DNA of 64,000 nucleotides from Flavobacteriales bacterium (GTDB taxonomy: Bacteria; Bacteroidota; Bacteroidia; Flavobacteriales_F; PHOS-HE28): assembly GCA_016713875.1 (NCBI GenBank), contig JADJOI010000003.1:2294001-2358000 (forward strand), written 5' to 3'. Shown in pieces: positions 52,693 through 59,073 of this stretch (positions are counted from its first letter, which is position 1; each line of letters starts with the position of its first letter). The notes under the pieces are model-generated. The model was not told the origin of the DNA. It saw only the letters and a program-made list of their open reading frames with translations, and searched no databases. Position numbers and translations under genes: made by a program.

Positions 52693-52752
52693 CCAGGCAC
52701 ACCGCAGGCGCTGTTGAGCCAGTTGGAGGGGTGCGATCATGAGTTCCGGTGA
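52693..52752 (+). pseudogene. soxB 3' tail remnant 2
   Basis: Codons for PGTPQALLSQLEGCDHEFR and a stop form a third copy of the SoxB C-terminus, more diverged (Cys and His in place of Tyr). No upstream soxB sequence remains in frame. Confidence 0.7.
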
Positions 52753-52763
52753 TCGATAACCAG

Positions 52764-52816
52764 GATGGGTTCGATCCCTTGGAACCTCTTTGGAGCTCCA
52801 GGGGATCGAGCCATTC
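52764..52816. repeat. Imperfect inverted repeat next to the chimeric remnant
   Basis: GATGGGTTCGATCCCTTGGA and TCCAGGGGATCGAGCCATTC are imperfect complements around a 13-base centre. It may be a terminator hairpin for the minus-strand remnant ending at 52863. It contains GGTTCGATCCC but does not fold as a tRNA. Confidence 0.45.
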
Positions 52817-52862
52817 TGATCCGTGGGTCGGGTCACACCTGTAACGTCCCTGGTGCAGGAGG

Positions 52863-53594
52863 TCAAACCTCCAACTTCACCCCCGTCGCCGTGATGCTCA
52901 GCGGCGCATTGTTCAATCGTGCCTGGGGCTTGCCGTTCTCCAGCTTCAACACGCCCCGTGGGCACACGGACGCACAAAGGCCACAACCCACGCAACTTGC
53001 ACGCACGATGTTCTCGCCGCGCTGCGCATAGCTGCGCACATCGATGCCCATCTCGCAGTAGGTACTGCAATTGCCACAGCTGATGCATTGGCCGCCGTTC
53101 GTGGTGATGGGGAAACGCGAGAAGAAGCGCCCCTGCAGGCCGTTGATCCGCGTGGAGAAGATGATGACCGCGATACCGGTGGTGAAGCCCACGATAAGCG
53201 TATGAGGGAAGTAGCGCAGCAGGGCTTCTGCGCGCACCAGACCGAGCACCACCAGGAGCAGGCCCGCCATCAAGGTGGCGATGGTGAGCCCCTCCACGCC
53301 GTGCTCCTGCACGATGCCGTACATGATGACGATGAACGCCCCGGTGGGCCCGCCGATCTGCACGCGGCTGCCCCTGAAGGCGCTGATGAAGAACCCGGCG
53401 ACGATCGCCGTGATGAGCCCCTTCTCCGGCGCCACGCCCGAGGCGATGGCGAAAGCAATGGAGAACGGCAGGGCCACGATCCCCACGATCACCCCGGCCA
53501 GCGCATCACGCCGGAACTACGGCAACGTATAGCCCCTGCCCAGTACGGAGAAGGACTTGGGCACGAACTCCGCTCGGTCCCGTTCGTGCTTCAC
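52863..53594 (-). pseudogene. Chimeric remnant: SulP N-terminus fused in frame to a dicluster ferredoxin end
   Basis: From GTG 53594 the frame repeats the SulP start (VKHERDRAEFVPKSFSVLG), meets an amber TAG at 53519-53517 where intact sulP has CAG, then continues as SulP (ALPFSIAFAIASGVAPEKGL ... TGIAVIIFSTRING). At about 53130 it passes without frame change into GRFFSRFPITTNGGQCISCGNCSTYCEM and CVGCGLCASVCPRGVLKL, two 4Fe-4S motifs typical of the C-terminus of polyferredoxin membrane proteins. It is a recombination product of two different genes. An internal ATG at 53492 could start a 209-residue product. Expression is doubtful. Confidence 0.8.
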
Positions 53595-53680
53595 GGCGAC
53601 CAAAGTACCGGAGCACAGCGTCGCACGGAGCGTCGCTCGCCCTGCCCTTGCGGACCTGTCCCGGTTGGCAACGACTCGGT

Positions 53681-53700
53681 CCGGTGACATCGATCACCGG
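53681..53700. promoter_or_regulatory. Crp/Fnr-type palindrome upstream of dsrE
   Basis: CCGGTGACATCGATCACCGG, with arms CCGGTGA/TCACCGG. The centre (53690.5) is 29.5 bases before the -7-like box GACCTTTG (53720-53727), the same layout as at 43421 and 55585. Confidence 0.65.
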
Positions 53701-53719
53701 CCTCATGCACAGGGAGCAG

Positions 53720-53727
53720 GACCTTTG
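53720..53727 (+). promoter_or_regulatory. -7-like box GACCTTTG of dsrE
   Basis: GACCTTTG lacks the first T of TAnnTTTG, as expected of an activator-dependent promoter. It ends four bases before the ATG at 53732. Confidence 0.5.
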
Positions 53728-53731
53728 CAGC

Positions 53732-54145
53732 ATGAAACCGATCCTTCTGCTGCTCGCACTTCTGACGGGTCTCACTGCGGATGCGCAGGATCAGGTCCGT
53801 CAGCACCGCATTGTGATGCAATTGACCAGCGGGGACACCCTGGTGCACAAGAACCTGATGAAACAGTTCAAGAACATGCTGGAGGCGGCGCCCACGGCGC
53901 GGATCGAAGTGGTGTGCCACGGCCCCGGCATGGACATGCTGATGAGCGACCGCAGCGTTGCGCAGGGCAAGGTGAAGGAGTTCGCGGTGAAGGGCGTGGT
54001 CTTCCTAGCCTGCGACAACACCATCCGCGAGCGCCAGTTGGACCCCTCCAAGGTGATGACGGAGGCCGGTCATGTGAAGGCCGGCATCATCCACATCGTG
54101 GAGCGGCAGGAGGACGGCTGGAGCTACATCAAAGCCGGGTTCTAG
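53732..54145 (+). CDS. Exported DsrE/DsrF-family protein
   Basis: 137 residues. Signal peptide MKPILLLLALLTGLTADAQ. The mature part has the DsrE-like fold pattern (HRIVMQLTSGDTLVHKNLMKQFKNML, IEVVCHGPGMDMLM, GVVFLACDNTIRERQL, VKAGIIHIVERQEDGWSYIKAGF). The cysteine in FLACDNT corresponds to the place where sulfur-carrier members hold persulfide sulfur. Periplasmic DsrE-like proteins are common next to sulfur genes in Bacteroidota. ATG 53732 fits both the signal peptide and the -7-like box. The porin remnant follows directly. Confidence 0.82.
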   Translation: MKPILLLLALLTGLTADAQDQVRQHRIVMQLTSGDTLVHKNLMKQFKNMLEAAPTARIEVVCHGPGMDMLMSDRSVAQGKVKEFAVKGVVFLACDNTIRERQLDPSKVMTEAGHVKAGIIHIVERQEDGWSYIKAGF

Positions 54146-54148
54146 CGC

Positions 54149-55576
54149 ATATTCCGTTCTCGAACGGACCGGTCGTCGGGCGGCCTGGCCGCGCTTGCGC
54201 TGGCCTCTGCGCTCGTCCTGTCCTGGACCCTGGTCGCCCAGCATGGCGAGCAGGACATGCCCAGCAACGACAGCCTCCGGGGTACCGGTCACCTGTACGA
54301 CATCATGAAACGCGGCGAGCTTGAAGGCCGATTCCGCCAGTACAACATGTTGACGGTGAACGACGGCACACCTTCGGACTATCACGCAGTCGCTTTCGGA
54401 GGCTCCCTGGGCTTCACCTCCCAGCGCTGGCACGGTGTGCGGTTCAAGCTGAGCGGCGGATACACCTTCGACCTGGCCACGAGCGACCTCACGGAACCCG
54501 ATCCGGTGACCGGTGCTGCCAACCGGTATGAGATCGGCCTCTACGATGTGAACGATCCCCGGCACACGAACGACCTGGCCTACGTCCATGAGTTCCAGCT
54601 CGACTGGATGGCGCGCCACCAACGCACGCACGTCACTGTCGGCAAGCAGGAGCTCAACACCCCCTTTCTGAACCCGCAGGACGGACGCATGCACCCCAGC
54701 CTGCCCGAGGGCCTCTGGGCGGAGCACCGGACCACGCGTGGTACCGCGTTCCAAGGTGGTTGGATCTACCGGGTGGCCCCGCGCGGGGCCAGCGAGTGGT
54801 ATGCGGTGGAGGAGAGCATGTCCGCCTTCCCGGCAGGTCGGAACATCCACGGGGAGGGCGCACAATATGGTGAGCACCTTCGCTGCGCAGGGATCCTCGC
54901 GGCCAGCTTCGGACAGCACCTGGATCGCAGCTGGCGGGTCACGCTGTGGGACCTGTACACGGAGAACGTGTTCAACAGCGCCTTGGCGCAGGTGGACGTG
55001 GGAGGCCATGAGCATGGGTGGAGCGCATCGGCGATGGCCATCCGGTAGGACGCGGCACCACAACGCGGGGGACTTGCGGATACCCTGCTCCACATGCCCG
55101 CCAGCGAAGGTTCATGGGCGTTCAGCGCTCGGATCCGGCATGTCCCCGGCCGTTCCCGCTGGCAGCTCAACTACACGTGCATCACGGCCCACGGCCGCTA
55201 CCTGATGCCGCGCGAATGGGGGCGCGATCCCTTCTTCACCTTCCTGCCACGCGAGCGGAACGAGGGAGCGGGTGACGTGCATGCCGCCACGCTGAACCTC
55301 ATCTGGCGCACCGACGGCGGTTGGCGCATCCAGGTGGACGGGGGATGGTACAGCCTGCCCGCGTTGGCCGATGTCCGACTGAACGAATACGCGATGCCTT
55401 CCTACACCCAGTTCGATGTGAACGCCCAGTACAGGTTCAACGGCGGGTGGAAGGGCCTCGCCGTGCCACTGCTGGCCCTGGTCAAACTACCTGTGGATGA
55501 GGACCTCACCGAGAAGGTGGCCATCAACAAGGTGGACATGCTGCACGCCGACCTGATCATCAACTACGTGTTCTGA
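54149..55576 (+). pseudogene. OprD-type outer-membrane porin with in-frame amber codon and no standard start
   Basis: A single frame runs from the codon after the dsrE stop to 55576, broken only by TAG at 55046-55048 (CGG TAG GAC, where CAG would read RQD). Before it are a signal peptide (LAALALASALVLSWTLVAQ) and OprD-like sequence (GRFRQYNMLTVNDGTPSDYHAVAFGG, YEIGLYDVNDPRHTNDLAYVHEFQL, VTVGKQELNTPFLNPQDGRMHP). After it come HVPGRSRWQLNYTCI and a final barrel strand LHADLIINYVF. No ATG, GTG or TTG lies before the signal peptide: the first codons are CGC ATA TTC, so ATA may replace ATG. Internal ATGs at 54257 and 55094 would give two fragments. It is likely inactive unless amber is suppressed. 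Confidence 0.75.
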
Positions 55577-55584
55577 CCGGCCGT

Positions 55585-55602
55585 CGGTGACGGTGGTCAC
55601 CG
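55585..55602. promoter_or_regulatory. Crp/Fnr-type palindrome upstream of the rhodanese-thioredoxin operon
   Basis: CGGTGAC-GGTG-GTCACCG, perfect 7-base arms. The centre (55593.5) is 30.5 bases before the -7-like box GAACTTTG (55624-55631). Confidence 0.65.
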
Positions 55603-55623
55603 GTGAGGCGGCAAGGCCACGCG

Positions 55624-55631
55624 GAACTTTG
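55624..55631 (+). promoter_or_regulatory. -7-like box GAACTTTG
   Basis: GAACTTTG, one mismatch from TAnnTTTG at the same base as the dsrE box, 17 bases before the ATG at 55649. Confidence 0.5.
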
Positions 55632-55648
55632 CGGCAGAACGGAACGAC

Positions 55649-55969
55649 ATGGGTATCCTGGACATGATCAAGAGCGCTTTGGGCGGTGGACCGAAGGTCG
55701 ACCTCGGTGCTCTACTGCGATCCGGCGCGGTGGTGCTGGATGTCCGTAGCAAGGAGGAGTTCGCCGCCGGACATGTGAAGGGGGCGAAGCACATCCCGCT
55801 GGACCGGTTGGGCTCCCACGTGGCGAAACTGGACCGCTCCAAGCCCATCATCACCTGCTGTCGCAGCGGCATGCGCAGCCGTGCGGCCGCCGACCTGCTG
55901 CGCCGCCAGGGATTCGACGCCCACAATGGTGGGTCATGGACCAGCGTACGTGCGCTCAAGGCCCGATGA
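55649..55969 (+). CDS. Cytosolic rhodanese-domain protein
   Basis: 106 residues, a single rhodanese domain: VVLDVRSKEEFAAGHVKGAKHIPLDRL, then the active loop CRSGMRS (Cys71) preceded by a second Cys70, and DLLRRQGFDAHNGGSW. Rhodaneses pass sulfane sulfur between carriers. There is no signal peptide. The stop overlaps the next ATG (ATGA). It is the first gene of a four-gene run with a membrane protein, thioredoxin and a rhodanese lipoprotein. Confidence 0.88.
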   Translation: MGILDMIKSALGGGPKVDLGALLRSGAVVLDVRSKEEFAAGHVKGAKHIPLDRLGSHVAKLDRSKPIITCCRSGMRSRAAADLLRRQGFDAHNGGSWTSVRALKAR

Positions 55970-56202
55970 ACCGCCTGTCCTTCCCGCTCCTCCGCTGGCT
56001 GAACGGCGCGTTGGGCGTGGCGTTCCTGGCCCAAGCCGTACATGGCGGCGATGGGATCGCTCTCGGCTTGGCGATCCTCTTCGGCTCGAAGGCCCTCCTG
56101 AAGTTGGGCTGCTGCTCCACCGGCCCTTGCACCCTACCCGACCGCGGACCCGGACGTCGTGCGATGAGCGAGGCCGCCGGCATCCGAGCGGACCAGCCAT
56201 GA
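55966..56202 (+). CDS. Small membrane protein, DUF2892-like
   Basis: 78 residues with two hydrophobic segments (WLNGALGVAFLAQAV and ALGLAILFGSKALLKLGCC) and Cys-Cys plus a third cysteine after the second helix (GCCSTGPC). The layout resembles the small DUF2892 proteins often found fused to or beside rhodaneses. The cysteines could take part in sulfur transfer. It overlaps both neighbours by ATGA junctions. Confidence 0.7.
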   Translation: MNRLSFPLLRWLNGALGVAFLAQAVHGGDGIALGLAILFGSKALLKLGCCSTGPCTLPDRGPGRRAMSEAAGIRADQP

Positions 56203-56510
56203 ACACACGACCGCGCAGCTTCCAGGATCTCATCTCCGGCGACACACCGGTGCTGGTCGACTTCTTCGCCGAATGGTGCGGTCCCTGCAAGGCGATGGCA
56301 CCGATCCTTGAGGACCTCAAACGACAATTGGGCGACAAGGCGGTGGTGGTGAAGGTGGACGTGGACCGCAACCCGGCCGCCGCACAGGCCTATCGCATCC
56401 AGGGCGTGCCCACGCTGGCGCTCTTCAAGCAGGGCCGGCTGATCTGGCGCGCGTCGGGCGTGATGAGCGCCGCGCACCTGAAGAACGTGATCACCCCTCA
56501 CCTCAACTGA
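56199..56510 (+). CDS. trxA: Thioredoxin
   Basis: 103 residues with the redox motif WCGPCK (Cys27, Cys30), cis-proline region GVPTLALF and the usual start after SFQDLI. It is the normal length for thioredoxin, with no signal peptide. Coupled to the small membrane protein upstream and two bases from the rhodanese lipoprotein, it probably reduces persulfides or disulfides in the sulfur pathway rather than being the general housekeeping thioredoxin. Confidence 0.9.
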   Translation: MNTRPRSFQDLISGDTPVLVDFFAEWCGPCKAMAPILEDLKRQLGDKAVVVKVDVDRNPAAAQAYRIQGVPTLALFKQGRLIWRASGVMSAAHLKNVITPHLN

Positions 56511-56512
56511 CC

Positions 56513-56917
56513 TTGGACAACCGCTCACGGATCGCGCTCAGAACGGGAATGCTCGTTCTCCTCATGACCGTCCTCGTCGCCTGTGGCGCGAGCGGACCGG
56601 GGGCGCCGCTTTCACCCGCCGACTTTCAGGCCGCGATGCGTGCATCGGATGCACAGGTGATCGACGTCCGGACCCCGGCGGAGTTCGCTTCCGGTCATCT
56701 GGACGGTGCGGTGAACCTGGACTGGACCGGTGGTGTGCTCGAACAGCACACAGCGGAACTGGACCACGATACCCCCATCCTGGTGTACTGCGCCTCGGGC
56801 GGTCGAAGCGCGGCAGCCGCGAAAGCGCTTCAGGGGGCGGGCTTTCGCAACGTCTCCGACCTGGACGGCGGCATCAGTGCCTGGCAGGGAGCCGGGCTTC
56901 CGGTGGCAGGCCGCTAG
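56513..56917 (+). CDS. Rhodanese-domain lipoprotein
   Basis: 134 residues from a TTG start at 56513. Lipobox VLVAC (Cys24) and a rhodanese domain (VIDVRTPAEFASGHLDGAVNLDW, active loop CASGGRS, ISAWQGAGLPV). It is envelope-located, unlike the cytosolic rhodanese at 55649, so the operon covers both sides of the inner membrane. The end overlaps the convergent acetolactate-decarboxylase-like gene by four bases. Confidence 0.87.
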   Translation: MDNRSRIALRTGMLVLLMTVLVACGASGPGAPLSPADFQAAMRASDAQVIDVRTPAEFASGHLDGAVNLDWTGGVLEQHTAELDHDTPILVYCASGGRSAAAAKALQGAGFRNVSDLDGGISAWQGAGLPVAGR

Positions 56918-57591
56918 CGTCCCACGAGCAGGCGCATCGCTCCGGGTCGCCATGTCACCTCGTCCGCATGGCCCATCCGCCTGCGGTCGGGAGAGATCAG
57001 GTGCGTGTGGATGTTGCTGTCGTGATGGGTGAACACGGTGCGATGCGTCGTGGAGAAGAAGCCGACCAACTCCACGGGCTCCTGGGCGAAGCGCACATGC
57101 ACATCGTACGCGTGGGCCTCCTCCCGCGAACGCACCTGCATGTTCTCGGGCACGGCCAGCACATGGGCCGAGGCGCTGTCCACTTCACCGACCAGACGGA
57201 ACGCGAACGGGCCGGGATCCGCGCCGGACCGGTCCGTCAGCAAGGCATCCAGCCCGGCCAGGTCCACGACATCATCCGGCAGCGCCACCGGCTCCCATCG
57301 CTCCACCCGGGCATGCACGAAGAACGGAGCGCGCACATCCCGGTTCACCGACACCCGCACGCTGTGGTTGATCACCCGGGCCACATGGCACACTCCGTCC
57401 ACCACCGTGATCTCCCCACGCAGATGCTCCAGCGGACCCACACCGTACAGCCCGGGCCCAGTGAGGCTGTCCATCGCGATCACGCCGGTCCCCTGTCCGT
57501 TGAGGATCACATCGCGCATGGCGCCGGTGGCGATGACCTGCGCGGGCAGGTCCGCTGCGGTCAATAGAACGAACAGGGCGAGCGGCCTCAT
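56914..57591 (-). CDS. Exported acetolactate-decarboxylase-like protein
   Basis: 225 residues. Signal peptide MRPLALFVLLTAADLPAQ. GVGPLEHLRGEITVVDGVCHVARV resembles the strand-turn-strand GxGTFNxLDGExxxLDG of acetolactate decarboxylase. The C-terminal THHDSNIHTHLISPDRRRMGHADEV gives the expected His cluster (H-x-H and a later H) that binds zinc. The enzyme makes acetoin from acetolactate. The central region is divergent. Export is unusual for a fermentative enzyme but is seen in relatives. It overlaps the fumC stop (ATGA). Confidence 0.6.
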   Translation of the reverse strand: MRPLALFVLLTAADLPAQVIATGAMRDVILNGQGTGVIAMDSLTGPGLYGVGPLEHLRGEITVVDGVCHVARVINHSVRVSVNRDVRAPFFVHARVERWEPVALPDDVVDLAGLDALLTDRSGADPGPFAFRLVGEVDSASAHVLAVPENMQVRSREEAHAYDVHVRFAQEPVELVGFFSTTHRTVFTHHDSNIHTHLISPDRRRMGHADEVTWRPGAMRLLVGR

Positions 57592-58982
57592 CCTTCGCTG
57601 CACATCTTGGCGGGATCCACCCAGCGGTCGAAGTCCTCCGCGCTGACATGGCCGAGCGCGATGGCGGCCTCCTTCAGCGTGGTGCCCTCCTTGTGGGCCT
57701 TCTTCGCGATCTCGGCCGCCTTGTAGTAGCCGATGTGCGGGTTGAGGCTGGTGACGAGCATGAGCGAGTTCTCCAGGTGGCGCTTGATCACCGGGCGGTT
57801 CGGCTCGATGCCCTCGGCGCACCTGTCGTTGAAGCTCACGCAGGCATCGCCGATCAGCCGGGCGCTCTGTAGCACGTTCGCGGCGATGAGCGGCTTGAAC
57901 ACGTTGAGCTCGAAGTGGCCATTGCTGGCACCGATGCCCACGGCCACGTCGTTGCCCATCACCTGGGCGGCCACCATGGTGAGCGCCTCGGGCTGCGTGG
58001 GGTTCACCTTGCCGGGCATGATGCTGGATCCGGGCTCGTTGTCGGGGATCACGATCTCGCCGATGCCGCTGCGTGGGCCGCTGCTGAGCATGCGGATGTC
58101 GTTGCCGATCTTCATCAGGCTCACGGCCAGACGCTTCAGCGCGCCGCTCAGCTCCACCATGGCATCGTGGGCGGCGAGCGCCTCGAACTTGTTGGGGGCG
58201 GTGACGAAGGGCAGGCCGGTGAGCTCGGCGATCTTCTTCGCCACGAGCACGCTGTAGCCCATCGGCGCGTTGAGGCCCGTGCCCACGGCCGTACCGCCGA
58301 GCGCCAGTTCACGCACCATCTCCAGCGCATTGTTCACCGCGCGCAGCCCGTTGTCCAGCTGCTGCACGTAGCCGCTGAACTCCTGGCCCAGCGTGAGCGG
58401 CGTGGCGTCCATGAAGTGGGTGCGACCCGTCTTCACCACGTCCTGAAAGGCCCCGGCCTTCTTCGCCATCGTGTCACGCAGCTTCCGCACCCCGGGGATG
58501 GTCACCTCCACCGTGAGCTTGTAGGCCGCGATGTGCATCGCCGTCGGGTACGTGTCGTTGCTGCTCTGGCTCTTGTTGACGTCGTCGTTCGGGTTGAGCA
58601 CCTTCTGGTCATCGCTGAGCTTGCCGCCGCTGAGCACGTGCGCGCGGTAGGCCACCACCTCGTTCACGTTCATATTGCTCTGCGTGCCGCTGCCGGTCTG
58701 CCAGATCACCAGCGGGAACTGGTCGTCCAGCGCACCGGTGAGGATCTCGTCGCAGACGCGGCCGATGAGCTCGCACTTCTCCTGCGGCAGCTTGCCCAGC
58801 TCCAGGTTGGCGAGGGCGGCCGCTTTCTTCAAATAGGCGAAGGCATGCACGATCTCGCGCGGCATGCTGCCCGGCGGTCCGATGCGGAAATTGTTGCGGC
58901 TGCGCTCGGTCTGCGCGCCCCAGTACTTGTCGGCGGGCACCTTCACCTCGCCCATCGTGTCCTTCTCGATCCGGTGGTCCAT
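57588..58982 (-). CDS. fumC: Class II fumarate hydratase
   Basis: 464 residues. Iron-independent TCA-cycle enzyme interconverting fumarate and malate. Motifs: WGAQTERSRNNFRIG, TGSGTQSNMNVNEVVA, VNKSQSSNDTYPTAMHIAA, TGRTHFMDATPLTLGQEF and the superfamily signature GSSIMPGKVNPTQPEA. It resembles FumC rather than aspartase in HVSAEDFDRWVDP at the end. Its ATG directly abuts the intergenic repeat at 58985. It is coupled to the downstream decarboxylase-like gene. Confidence 0.95.
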   Translation of the reverse strand: MDHRIEKDTMGEVKVPADKYWGAQTERSRNNFRIGPPGSMPREIVHAFAYLKKAAALANLELGKLPQEKCELIGRVCDEILTGALDDQFPLVIWQTGSGTQSNMNVNEVVAYRAHVLSGGKLSDDQKVLNPNDDVNKSQSSNDTYPTAMHIAAYKLTVEVTIPGVRKLRDTMAKKAGAFQDVVKTGRTHFMDATPLTLGQEFSGYVQQLDNGLRAVNNALEMVRELALGGTAVGTGLNAPMGYSVLVAKKIAELTGLPFVTAPNKFEALAAHDAMVELSGALKRLAVSLMKIGNDIRMLSSGPRSGIGEIVIPDNEPGSSIMPGKVNPTQPEALTMVAAQVMGNDVAVGIGASNGHFELNVFKPLIAANVLQSARLIGDACVSFNDRCAEGIEPNRPVIKRHLENSLMLVTSLNPHIGYYKAAEIAKKAHKEGTTLKEAAIALGHVSAEDFDRWVDPAKMCSEG

Positions 58983-58984
58983 GT

Positions 58985-59062
58985 CAATTGCCAGTTGGCA
59001 GTATGCAGTAGGCAGTACGATTATCGTGGGTCGGACAACTGCCTACTGCCAACTGGCAACTG
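58985..59062. repeat. Intergenic inverted repeat, CAGTTGGCAGTAGGCAGT family
   Basis: Left arm TTGCCAGTTGGCAGT plus ATGCAGTAGGCAGT (58988-59016) and right arm ACTGCCTACTGCCAACTGGC and following bases (59037-59062), complementary with one short insertion, around a 20-base interior. It fills the gap between prfB and fumC. Confidence 0.75.
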
Positions 59063-59073
59063 CCGACTTGAGC

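Noticed and set aside
52764..52800. Possible tRNA because of GGTTCGATCCC
   Set aside because: No acceptor, D or anticodon stems can be placed around it. The sequence is better explained as one arm of an imperfect inverted repeat.
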